Below are positions 19,132 through 26,072 of a stretch of 28,513 bases of DNA, one piece after another; within the stretch, counting starts at the first letter, position 1; the number at the start of each line of letters is the position of its first letter. The translations under genes were made by a program, and so were the position numbers. Below the pieces are notes generated by a model that worked only from the letters and a program-made list of their open reading frames with translations, was not told the origin of the DNA and ran no database searches. The DNA is from an uncultured Eubacteriales bacterium. Its GTDB lineage: Bacteria; Bacillota; Clostridia; Oscillospirales; Acutalibacteraceae. The stretch lies in the NCBI GenBank assembly GCA_900321195.1, contig ONVG01000013.1:1-28513 (forward strand). The letters are read 5' to 3'.

Positions 19132-20508
19132 TCATACAAATGAGTAAAACTCATACAAAGCCCTGTATGTTTCATATACATCTATCTTTGAAACGACCTC
19201 AAAAGGCGCATGCATACTGAGTACAGGCACACCGAGGTCTACAACATCAGCATTCCAGTTTGCAACGAACTTTGCGATAGTACCGCCGCCGCCGCCGTCA
19301 ACCTTTCCAAGCTCGCCTGTCTGCCAGATAACATCCGCATCATCAAGTATTTTTCTGACTTTAGCCATAAATTCAGCCGAAGCATCTGATGTGCTGTACT
19401 TTCCGCCGCTGCCTGTATATTTTGTGATAACTGCGCCGTAATTGATATAGCATGAATTGTTTGACTCATAAGCCGAAGCATAAGTCGGGTCGAATGCCGC
19501 ATTTACATCTGCGGAAAGGCATATAGTCTTTTCCATTACGTGACGAAGCTCAGTACCGTCAGCTTCAGCAAGGTCTGCTATAAAATCCACCATATAAGCT
19601 ATCTCTTCCCTGTCCGTAAGAACGGTTATAACAGTCTGCTCCGGACATTTTGTATCAACAGCCGCCATAAGTGCAGGGTAAGCGCACACCTTATCATCAT
19701 GTCCGTAAGCGCCTATCATGCTCCTGTCAAAGCCTACATCCCTTGCCCTTGCAGCAGGCACCATTGTAAGATCTGCTGACATGAAATCCTCCTCTTTGAA
19801 GCCGTACTTCTGATAAAGGATACTCATTATATTGAGCTTTACATTTTCGCTTTCCTCGTCATTGCTGAAAGGGCGGCTGCCTATAAGCACATTGAGATGC
19901 TCACCGTTAAAAGCCTTTACCATCGTCTGAGTCATCTGCTCAGTCGCAAGGTGCGGCAAAAGGTCTGTAACTACAAAGCAGGGGTCATTTTCGTCATCAC
20001 CGATATATACATCCTTTACTGTGCCGTCTTTAAGAACAGCAACGCCGTGAAGTGCAAGCGGAACGGCTGTCCACTGATATTTCTTTATGCCGCCGTAATA
20101 ATGCGTTTTGAAAAGCGCAAGCTCATTGCTTTCATAAAGCGGATTGGGTTTAAGGTCAAGACGGGGTGAATCGATATGAGCTATTCCGAGTCTTACGCCG
20201 TCCTTAGTGCCGTTTTTGCCGATAACACAAAGCATGAGCGCTTTGTTTCTGTTGTTTACATAGACCTTATCGCCTGCGGAATAATTCCTTGTGCGGTCAA
20301 ATTCCGTAAAGCCGTTTTTCTCTGCTATCGATATAGCCGTCCTTACAGCTTCACGCTCGGTTTTTCCGCTGTTCAGGAAGTCACAATAGCCGACACAGAA
20401 GTCGTCGGCCTTTTTCAGTTCTTCCTCACTGAGTCTTTTTGTACCGCTTTTCTTCTTGATAAGCAGCTTTTCCTTTAATAAAGCCGCTGCACTCTTTTCC
20501 TCTGACAT
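19132..20508 (-). CDS. M18 family aminopeptidase
   Basis: 458-residue zinc aminopeptidase of family M18, which removes N-terminal, often acidic, residues from peptides in the cytoplasm. Family segments in order: RLGIAHIDSPRLDLKPNPLY (first metal histidine), YGGIKKYQWTAVPLALHGV, FMSADLTMVPAARARDVG, GAYGHDDKVCAYPAL, LTDREEIAYM (catalytic and metal glutamates), CLSADVNAAFDPTY, VDGGGGGTIAKF and PVLSMHAPFEVVSKIDVY with the last histidine. The start ATG has AAGGAG 10 bases upstream; an earlier in-frame ATG lies inside the preceding gene. It is the last gene of the string that starts at 25,724, 19 bases after the transglycosylase. Confidence 0.93.
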   Translation of the reverse strand: MSEEKSAAALLKEKLLIKKKSGTKRLSEEELKKADDFCVGYCDFLNSGKTEREAVRTAISIAEKNGFTEFDRTRNYSAGDKVYVNNRNKALMLCVIGKNGTKDGVRLGIAHIDSPRLDLKPNPLYESNELALFKTHYYGGIKKYQWTAVPLALHGVAVLKDGTVKDVYIGDDENDPCFVVTDLLPHLATEQMTQTMVKAFNGEHLNVLIGSRPFSNDEESENVKLNIMSILYQKYGFKEEDFMSADLTMVPAARARDVGFDRSMIGAYGHDDKVCAYPALMAAVDTKCPEQTVITVLTDREEIAYMVDFIADLAEADGTELRHVMEKTICLSADVNAAFDPTYASAYESNNSCYINYGAVITKYTGSGGKYSTSDASAEFMAKVRKILDDADVIWQTGELGKVDGGGGGTIAKFVANWNADVVDLGVPVLSMHAPFEVVSKIDVYETYRALYEFYSFV

Positions 20509-20527
20509 AGTTCTTTCTCTCCTTGAT

Positions 20528-21127
20528 TTATTTTTTGAAATAGAGCTGTTCATAAATGCTCTTATTCTGCTCAACTAATTTACGGTAGTTGTCTGTTTCG
20601 GGGAACGGCACGACCTTGAGCGTTTTTCCGTCATCCGAGTAGTCTTTATTGTCGAGCCACTTATCGACATTTCCAAGACCGCCGTTATAAGCGCAAAGCA
20701 TAGTTTCTTCATTCTCATAGCGCTTTGAAAGTATCGATAAAAGCTCTGCTCCATAGTCTATGTTTATTGCAGGGTCGGCGAGATCCTCAAATGTATAGTC
20801 GTTTTCATCCTTATAATATGTTTGCAGCCATTCAAAAGTGTCGGGCATGAGCTGCATAAGTCCGAGCGCTCCGGCAGAAGACCTTGCATCAGGCACAAAA
20901 TTGCTTTCTGTTTTTATAACTCCGTATATAAGTGCCTTGTCAACGCCGTATTTCTTTGACGCCGCGTCTATCTCCTTTTCGTATTTAAGCGGATAAGAAT
21001 TTTCCGTATATACAGAATTGGCTTTTTTGAGGAGAAATGCTCCCGATATCAGAACGGCAATTATAATTGCCATAGCCGCTATTGCTTTTATCCATTTGTT
21101 ATTGTCTTTTGTTTTTGTTTTCATCAT
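20528..21127 (-). CDS. membrane-anchored lytic murein transglycosylase (SLT domain)
   Basis: 199 residues. One N-terminal membrane helix (~14-33) acts as an uncleaved anchor or signal; an Slt70-type lysozyme-like domain follows. Catalytic glutamate E74 is in KTESNFVPDARSSAGALGLMQ, then LMPDT, and LCAYNGGLGNVDKWL supports the sugar-binding cleft. It cleaves the MurNAc-GlcNAc bond of peptidoglycan to leave a 1,6-anhydro end, outside the membrane. The start ATG at 21,127 (followed by a second ATG) has AAAGGAA upstream, overlapping the end of coaE; the gap is 4 bases, so the two are probably coupled. Confidence 0.92.
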   Translation of the reverse strand: MMKTKTKDNNKWIKAIAAMAIIIAVLISGAFLLKKANSVYTENSYPLKYEKEIDAASKKYGVDKALIYGVIKTESNFVPDARSSAGALGLMQLMPDTFEWLQTYYKDENDYTFEDLADPAINIDYGAELLSILSKRYENEETMLCAYNGGLGNVDKWLDNKDYSDDGKTLKVVPFPETDNYRKLVEQNKSIYEQLYFKK

Positions 21128-21131
21128 GATA

Positions 21132-21557
21132 TCATTCCTTTCTTATTATCCCTGAGATTATTTTTACTTTCCTTCCGACGTCATCTATACTCATTGAACC
21201 GTCTATAACGAAATCTGCGCGTGATGTATAATACTCCTCGTCATGCTGGGCGTTTATCCTAAGAAGTGCATACTGTTCAGATATACCGTCACGCATAATT
21301 ATCCTTTGAAGTCTTACATCCTTTGGAGCAGTAACGGCTATTACCTTATCACAAAGCTTATCACAGCCGCTTTCAAAAAGCTGAGGCGCATCTATGACAA
21401 CATTTTCATCCTCTCCGCACATTTCAATATATTCCGAAATACGACCGATTATCATAGGATGTGTGATACTGTTGAGAATTTCCGTATTCTCCCTTGATGA
21501 AAAAGCTCTCTGTGCAAGCAGCTTTCTTACGCAATTTCCGTTACTGTCTATTGGCAT
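21132..21557 (-). CDS. coaE: dephospho-CoA kinase, C-terminal part of a broken gene
   Basis: 141 residues from an internal ATG. It matches the CoaE part after the nucleotide-binding region: DSNGNCVRKLLAQRAFSS, ITHPMIIGRISEYI, VVIDAPQLFESGCDKLCDKVIAVTAP, RLQRIIMRDGIS, RINAQ and YYTSRADFVIDGS. The P-loop portion lies immediately upstream in another frame (21,548-21,694). Compared with CoaE proteins, about ten to fifteen residues between KGSEC and DSNG are missing, so a deletion of length not divisible by three is more likely than a single-base slip. CoaE makes the last step of coenzyme A synthesis and is normally essential. Either a sequence/assembly error removed a few dozen bases, or another copy exists elsewhere. 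The ATG at 21,557 has no ribosome site. Confidence 0.8.
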   Translation of the reverse strand: MPIDSNGNCVRKLLAQRAFSSRENTEILNSITHPMIIGRISEYIEMCGEDENVVIDAPQLFESGCDKLCDKVIAVTAPKDVRLQRIIMRDGISEQYALLRINAQHDEEYYTSRADFVIDGSMSIDDVGRKVKIISGIIRKE

Positions 21558-21694
21558 TCCGAGCCTTTTGCTGTAGCTTCCCTTGCGACCGCATCGGCAT
21601 TTATTATACGGCAGCCGAGCGATTCCAGCATACCGGCAACAGTGCTTTTGCCTGCGCCTGTCTGTCCTGTCAGACCTATTACTCTATTCTTCAA
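21548..21694 (-). pseudogene. coaE: dephospho-CoA kinase, N-terminal P-loop part of a broken gene
   Basis: 48 residues from TTG 21,694 to TAG 21,548-21,550, beginning MKNRVIGLTGQTGAGKST (Walker A) and continuing INADAVAREATAKGSECQ, both standard CoaE segments. GAGGTG 7 bases upstream can serve the TTG. It overlaps the end of sua5 by 11 bases, so the original gene was translationally coupled to it. The frame is lost exactly where the CoaE alignment also lacks residues. Confidence 0.75.
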
Positions 21695-22697
21695 GCTCCT
21701 TCACCTCAAATCCTGCCGCGCGTATTATCCTGTTGTAAACTGCAAGACCTATTCCCTCAGGCTTAGGACAATGTGCATAGACTACCTGAAAATCCCTGTC
21801 GTCAGCCGTTCTCAGCGCGGCAAAAAGTCTGTTTGCCTGCTCTGAATAGTCATCCTCTTTTCCTATGGATATAAACGGGACTTCAAGCTTTTCAGTTTCA
21901 CTGTCATAGCAAAGCGCAGCCGTTTTTCCGTCATTATGCGAATTTACATATCTGACAAATGCTTCGCTTTTGCCTTTGAGAAGTATTATATCCGCTTTTG
22001 GTGAATAGTGCTTGTACTTCATTCCAGGACTTGCCGCCTGTTCGCCGCTTTTTAGCGGATTCATCACCGCATCATCAAGCACGACCTCGCCTATGGCATC
22101 CCTTAACTGCTCAAGAGTGATCCCGCCGGGTCTTAAAAGTCTCGGCGGCTCAGAAGCAAGAGTTATTACCGTTGACTCAACTCCGACGGCACATTCTCCG
22201 CCGTCAATAACGGCATCTATCCTGCCGCTCATATCGTCCATGACATGCTTTGCAGTTGTAGGACTGGGACTTCCGGAAAGATTTGCAGACGGCGCAGCCA
22301 ATGGACATGATGCGCTTATCAGTTTTCTTGCCGTTTCGTTTGAAGGAAATCTTACTGCGACAGTATCAAGTCCTGCGCTGACCTCATCGGGTATAAGCTC
22401 CGATTTCGGAAGTATTATCGTCAGCGGTCCCGGCCAGAACCTTTCCGCAAGTATCCTTGCCTTTTCGGGAAATTCCCTTACAAGACATTTTATCTGCGAA
22501 AGCTCGGATATATGCACAATAAGCGGATTATCCATAGGTCTGCCCTTAGCTCTGAAAATATCCGCAACAGCCCGTCCGTTGAGCGCATCTGCCGCAAGAC
22601 CGTAGACCGTTTCAGTCGGCATTGCTACAAGACCGCCTCTTTTTATTATTTCCGCAGCCTCATCTATCTGACTGACAGAAAGCAATTTCGTTTCCAT
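21684..22697 (-). CDS. L-threonylcarbamoyladenylate synthase (Sua5 type)
   Basis: Makes threonylcarbamoyl-AMP from threonine, bicarbonate and ATP for the t6A37 modification of ANN-decoding tRNAs. 337 residues: a YrdC/TsaC domain with MPTETVYGLAADA (from 26), KGRPMDNPLIVHI, RFWPGPLTIIL, VAVRFPSN, APSANLSGSPSPT and VGVESTVI; then a linker with SPGMKYKHYSPKA and a C-terminal Rossmann-like Sua5 domain. So it is the long Sua5/YwlC form, not the short TsaC. The start ATG has an AAAGGG-type site. prfA and sua5 lie near each other in many Firmicutes; here one membrane-protein gene separates them. Confidence 0.95.
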   Translation of the reverse strand: METKLLSVSQIDEAAEIIKRGGLVAMPTETVYGLAADALNGRAVADIFRAKGRPMDNPLIVHISELSQIKCLVREFPEKARILAERFWPGPLTIILPKSELIPDEVSAGLDTVAVRFPSNETARKLISASCPLAAPSANLSGSPSPTTAKHVMDDMSGRIDAVIDGGECAVGVESTVITLASEPPRLLRPGGITLEQLRDAIGEVVLDDAVMNPLKSGEQAASPGMKYKHYSPKADIILLKGKSEAFVRYVNSHNDGKTAALCYDSETEKLEVPFISIGKEDDYSEQANRLFAALRTADDRDFQVVYAHCPKPEGIGLAVYNRIIRAAGFEVKELEE

Positions 22698-22720
22698 TTT
22701 CCATTTTCCCTTTCATATCA

Positions 22721-23710
22721 TCAATAATGATATTTGTCATGACCGTGATATTCGGAATGATCTTCTTCACTGTTGACGAAGAAATTTCCGTCCTCATCTG
22801 CGCCTTTAGTATAGAAAAAGTCCTCATCATAGGCTCTCATCGGACCTGTAGATATATATTCATCACCCGCATCGGAAGCTGTGTCCGGCTTTGTATCATT
22901 TGCCGAAGTGTTTTTCGCATTAACATCAGCATTTCCGGAAATGTTCTCATCTTTATTTTCATAGTCATCCTTTCCCACATAGAAATATCCTTCATCGTTT
23001 GCGCCGTTCTTATACTCACCCTCAAGCTCTATCTTTATATCTTCCTTTTTTATCTTCCACTCAGGTGTTATCTTGCCCTTATATACCAAGACGTTATAAA
23101 TAAAGTTATTTATAGGCTTTATTGACAGCCATACGATAGCTATAAGAAGAAGTACGGCAATAACGATACTTGCTATAATATATTTTTCCGGTATCTTGCT
23201 TTTATCATCTATCACATCTATCTCGATATATCTGATAGAGTTAGTATCAAGCTTCAGACTGGAAAGATAGCCGTTACTGAGATTTGAAATTACATAGACA
23301 TCAAAAACAAGTTTTCGTGACGGATGTATGACTGCCGATTTTCCCCTGTATCTTACAGATTCTATCTCACCCTTCATAAGCCTCTTCATATCAGCATCCA
23401 GCTGTGTACCCGCCATAGTACGGAACAGAACCAGCTTATTTGCCGGTGTCAGCACAACATAATTGTTTATTTGCTGATCAATATCGGTATAGTCTGAATC
23501 AAAATTACCTTCTATATGAGTCAGAGTTCCGCCTACCTCTTCACCCGGCTCTATTTTGTCAAGATAAGCATCATTTATCTGCTTAGGCGGCTCATTAGAC
23601 AATATAAGCTGCGGTATAGCTCTTAGCTGTACAACAAGCAGCACCAAAAGTATAAACAAAACAAACAGTCTAAACTTGAAAAATCTCAATTTATAATGCT
23701 TCATTGCCAT
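22721..23710 (-). CDS. conserved-looking two-helix membrane protein of unknown function
   Basis: 329 residues, not recognised. Predicted layout: short basic N-terminus (KHYKLRFFKFR), membrane helix 1 (~13-30), an extracytoplasmic domain of about 145 residues (~31-176) rich in beta-type pattern (GGTLTHIEGNF, NNYVVLTPANKLVLFRT, VFDVYVISNL), and helix 2 (~177-196). A cytoplasmic tail of ~130 residues follows: first basic (KGKITPEWKIKKEDIK), then acidic and Asn/Asp-rich, ending in a His/Tyr/Asp-rich DHSEYHGHDKYHY. That end could bind metal, but this is speculation. The start ATG follows GGAGG by 7 bases. It sits 16 bases after prfA and 23 before sua5, the position where prmC is often found, yet it has no methyltransferase motif (no NPPY). 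Confidence 0.85.
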   Translation of the reverse strand: MAMKHYKLRFFKFRLFVLFILLVLLVVQLRAIPQLILSNEPPKQINDAYLDKIEPGEEVGGTLTHIEGNFDSDYTDIDQQINNYVVLTPANKLVLFRTMAGTQLDADMKRLMKGEIESVRYRGKSAVIHPSRKLVFDVYVISNLSNGYLSSLKLDTNSIRYIEIDVIDDKSKIPEKYIIASIVIAVLLLIAIVWLSIKPINNFIYNVLVYKGKITPEWKIKKEDIKIELEGEYKNGANDEGYFYVGKDDYENKDENISGNADVNAKNTSANDTKPDTASDAGDEYISTGPMRAYDEDFFYTKGADEDGNFFVNSEEDHSEYHGHDKYHY

Positions 23711-23726
23711 AAATGTGCCTCCATTA

Positions 23727-24803
23727 TCACATATTGCTGTTTTCTTCGAGTTTTGCTGCCCTGTCCGCTGTTATAAGAGCATCTATTATCTCATCGATAT
23801 TTCCGTTCAGTATATCATCTATCTTGTAAAGAGTAAGACCTATCCTGTGGTCGGTAACACGTCCCTGCGGATAGTTATAAGTCCTTATCCTTTCGCTTCT
23901 GTCGCCGGTCCCCACCTGCTGATGTCTTTCCTCGGCAACCTCATTATTACGGCGCTCACGCTCGGCTTCAAGAAGTCTTGATCTCAGCACCTTCATTGCC
24001 TTATCCTTGTTTTTATACTGACTTCTTTCATCCTGACATTCAACAACAACGCCTGTAGGTATATGAGTTATTCTTATAGCCGATTCGGTTTTATTTATAT
24101 GCTGACCGCCTGCTCCGCTTGAACGGAAGGTGTCTATTTTCAGGTCGGCAGGGTCTATGCTTATATCAACATCATCAGCTTCGGGAAGTACTGCAACGGT
24201 CGCGGTAGATGTGTGTATTCGTCCCTGTGCTTCCGTTTCGGGCACACGCTGTACACGGTGTACACCGCTTTCATATTTCAGCCTTGAATATGCGCCCTCT
24301 CCCGTAAGCATAAAGCTTATCTCCTTATATCCTCCTAACTCTGTCTCATTCGCATTGAGTATTTCAAGCTTATATCCTTTTTTGACAGCATACATGCTGT
24401 ACATCCTGTAAAGCACTGCCGCAAAAAGCGCGGACTCTTCTCCGCCTGCTCCGCCTCTTATCTCGACGATAACATTCTTATCATCATTCGGGTCTTTTGG
24501 CAGGAGAAGTATTCTCAGCTCGCCTTCAAGCAAGGGTATCCTTTCTTCAAGTCCGGATATCTCCTCGCTTATCATATCACACATTTCACTGTCATTTTTA
24601 TTCTCCTCAAAAAGCTCTCTTGCCTCCGAAAGCTCTTTAACAGAGTTTTTATATTCCCTGTATTTCAGTGCGATAGGCTCAACAGCCTTATATTCCTTCA
24701 TTACCTCCGTATAAAGTTCTGCCGATGAAGTCACAGACGGATCACAAAGCTTTTCGGAAAGCTCCTCATATCTGTTCTCAAACACTTGCAGTCTGTCTAT
24801 CAT
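23727..24803 (-). CDS. prfA: peptide chain release factor 1
   Basis: Recognises UAA and UAG in the ribosomal A site and triggers peptide release. 358 residues, the normal length. The peptidyl-hydrolase loop GAGGQHINKTESA has GGQ at 232-234; the codon-reading PxT motif is PET at 188-190 in VPETEAQGRIHTSTATVAV. This marks RF1, since RF2 would carry SPF. The N-terminal coiled part spans ~1-100 and RGGAGGEESALFA starts domain 2. The start ATG follows GGAGG by 7 bases. It is third in the gene string after DUF951 and the DUF3592-like gene, 33 bases after the latter. No prmC, which methylates the GGQ glutamine, is in the window. Confidence 0.98.
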   Translation of the reverse strand: MIDRLQVFENRYEELSEKLCDPSVTSSAELYTEVMKEYKAVEPIALKYREYKNSVKELSEARELFEENKNDSEMCDMISEEISGLEERIPLLEGELRILLLPKDPNDDKNVIVEIRGGAGGEESALFAAVLYRMYSMYAVKKGYKLEILNANETELGGYKEISFMLTGEGAYSRLKYESGVHRVQRVPETEAQGRIHTSTATVAVLPEADDVDISIDPADLKIDTFRSSGAGGQHINKTESAIRITHIPTGVVVECQDERSQYKNKDKAMKVLRSRLLEAERERRNNEVAEERHQQVGTGDRSERIRTYNYPQGRVTDHRIGLTLYKIDDILNGNIDEIIDALITADRAAKLEENSNM

Positions 24804-24836
24804 ATTTTTTCCTCCCTTTATTGCCTGCTGTCGGTT

Positions 24837-25526
24837 TTATCTTTTAGTTATTCCCCGTTCCCTTTTTATTCGTTTTATCAGTATTGCCGATCTTATACTA
24901 AAGCATAATTTTATCAGAGTAAGGATCTCTATAACATTGAATGTGATAAAAAGCAAAGTTAAACTTATAAGTGAAATACCCTGCACACGCTCATATTCAA
25001 CACGATAATTTTCGGGCGAATTTTTGTCAACATATATCTTTGTTTTAACGTCCTCGGTTGTATATACATTTGCCTGTCTGTAGTCAACGCTGTACGTCTG
25101 CCCGTTATACTCATATTTTAAAGTCGCATAATAATGAGCTTTTGAAGCCTGCGGGCTTTTATACGAATAAACATTTGATATTTCCCCGTATATTTCTTCG
25201 CAGTTTACCTCAAACATGATACCATCAAAGACCTGAACAAAAAACAGCACACAGCATGCCGTAAAAAACACAAGCAGGATCAGTTCATAAGCGATACTGC
25301 CTTTTACAGAATATATCTGTATCCTGCCGCTGAATCTGCTCTTTGCCTTAAAAAGACCTCTATAAATCTTTTGTCTGATATCGGGCGGTATCGACTCATC
25401 AGTATAGTAATATTTATCATCATACGGGGGATATAATGAAGTACGATGCTTTTCCGGAAGCTGATATCCGTCACCGACATCCGAATAAGTAAGAGTATTC
25501 CGCTGTTCATCTCTGTTGTAACCCAT
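24837..25526 (-). CDS. DUF3592-like membrane protein
   Basis: 229 residues. The N-terminal ~75 residues are cytoplasmic, hydrophilic and Tyr-rich (KYYYTDES). Helix 1 spans ~79-101 and helix 2 ~183-207; a basic end (KRIKRERGITKR) follows. Between the helices lies an outside domain with EISNVYSYKS, YYATLKYEYNGQTYSVDYRQANVY and TKIYVDKNSPENYRVE. This is the pattern of DUF3592 proteins, where a small beta domain with a y-x-D-P/S-x-N-P turn sits between two helices. Function unknown. GGAG precedes the ATG by 9 bases. It lies 6 bases after the DUF951 gene, so both are surely in one transcript. Confidence 0.82.
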   Translation of the reverse strand: MGYNRDEQRNTLTYSDVGDGYQLPEKHRTSLYPPYDDKYYYTDESIPPDIRQKIYRGLFKAKSRFSGRIQIYSVKGSIAYELILLVFFTACCVLFFVQVFDGIMFEVNCEEIYGEISNVYSYKSPQASKAHYYATLKYEYNGQTYSVDYRQANVYTTEDVKTKIYVDKNSPENYRVEYERVQGISLISLTLLFITFNVIEILTLIKLCFSIRSAILIKRIKRERGITKR

Positions 25527-25532
25527 TACAAT

Positions 25533-25724
25533 TCACTCCGCCGATAATATTTTTCTGATATTTTTTTCGACCTTTGAGCGTGGAAGCATAACCTCATGCC
25601 CACACGCAAGACATTTTATCTTTATATCCATACCAATTCTTAAAACCTCAAATTTTTTATTATCGGGTTTTCCGCATGGGTGCGGCTTTTTCATTTCAAG
25701 AATATCGCCTGTTTTTATATTCAT
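25533..25724 (-). CDS. DUF951 family protein
   Basis: 63 residues, a small conserved Firmicutes family of unknown function. It shows the family order: GDILEMKKPHPCG (C17), FEVLRIGMDIKIKCLACGHEVMLPRSKVEK (a CxxC pair) and a basic end. The cysteines suggest a small zinc-binding fold, possibly nucleic-acid related (inference). The start ATG has GGAAGTG 9-10 bases upstream. It is the first gene of the string that carries prfA and sua5, with a good promoter 31 bases upstream. Confidence 0.88.
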   Translation of the reverse strand: MNIKTGDILEMKKPHPCGKPDNKKFEVLRIGMDIKIKCLACGHEVMLPRSKVEKNIRKILSAE

Positions 25725-25754
25725 ACAAACACTTCCAAAAATTTCAGTGTTTTT

Positions 25755-25783
25755 ATTATATCATCTTATTTTTCACTTGTAAA
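25755..25783 (-). promoter_or_regulatory. promoter of the DUF951-prfA-sua5 gene string
   Basis: On the minus strand TTTACA (25,783-25,778), 17-base spacer, TGATATAAT ending in TATAAT (25,760-25,755). The -35 hexamer coincides with that of the divergent tRNA promoter. Confidence 0.82.
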
Positions 25784-25805
25784 TGTGCAAAAAGTATGTT
25801 AGAAT
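25777..25805 (+). promoter_or_regulatory. promoter of tRNA-Arg
   Basis: TTGTAA (25,777-25,782), 17-base spacer, TAGAAT (25,800-25,805), about 20 bases before the tRNA. It overlaps the -35 of the opposite promoter by five bases. Confidence 0.65.
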
Positions 25806-25824
25806 AATTTTTGTAATTTTATAA

Positions 25825-25898
25825 CTGTCCGTAGCACAGATGGATAATGCATCAGACTCCGACTCTGAAGAGCGAGGGTTCGAGTCCCTCCGGGCAGA
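25825..25898 (+). tRNA. tRNA-Arg (anticodon CCG)
   Basis: Cloverleaf seen directly. Acceptor CTGTCCG (25,825-25,831) pairs with CGGGCAG (25,891-25,897) with one G-U; the discriminator is A. The D arm is GCAC...TGC with the GG of the loop. The anticodon arm TCAGA/TCTGA has loop CTCCGAC and anticodon CCG at 25,859-25,861. The T arm is GAGGG-TTCGAGT-CCCTC. CCA is not encoded. It reads the Arg codon CGG. Confidence 0.96.
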
Positions 25899-25901
25899 AA
25901 C

Positions 25902-25930
25902 GCCCCTCGTCTGAAGCCGAGGGGCTTAAA
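25902..25930 (+). terminator. terminator of tRNA-Arg
   Basis: GCCCCTCG (25,902-25,909) pairs with CGAGGGGC (25,918-25,925), followed by a poor TTAAAT tract. It begins 3 bases after the tRNA. Confidence 0.7.
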
Positions 25931-25944
25931 TAACAAAGAATAGA

Positions 25945-26002
25945 GAATAAAGAATAATATGTCTTTCCGGGCGTTTCTGTATTATTCTTTATTCTTTTTT
26001 AT
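25945..26002 (+). repeat. 15-bp AT-rich inverted repeat followed by a T run
   Basis: GAATAAAGAATAATA (25,945-25,959) and its exact reverse complement (25,980-25,994) enclose 20 bases; TTTTTT follows. It looks like a second terminator or a dispersed palindromic element. The loop contains GGGCGTTTCTG (25,969-25,979), the inverse of CAGAAACGCCC at 25,895-25,905 at the end of the tRNA. Confidence 0.6.
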
Positions 26003-26026
26003 TTATTATATTATAATTCAGAAATA

Positions 26027-26056
26027 AAAACCTGCCGCACAAAATGTACGGCAGAT
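26027..26056 (-). terminator. terminator of the glycosyltransferase gene
   Basis: CTGCCG (26,032-26,037) pairs with CGGCAG (26,049-26,054), with AC/GT inside; TTTTT follows on the minus strand and T runs flank it on the plus strand too. It lies just after the glycosyltransferase stop and can face both ways. Confidence 0.85.
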
Positions 26057-26072
26057 TTTTTACTTTTGTCAC

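Noticed and set aside
22012..22605. 197-residue plus-strand frame
   Set aside because: Lies wholly antisense to sua5 with no family motif, ribosome site or promoter; a shadow of coding bias.
25825..26072. Integrase attachment site at the tRNA-Arg 3' end
   Set aside because: No integrase gene and no direct repeat of the tRNA end nearby; only an inverted 11-bp match was found.
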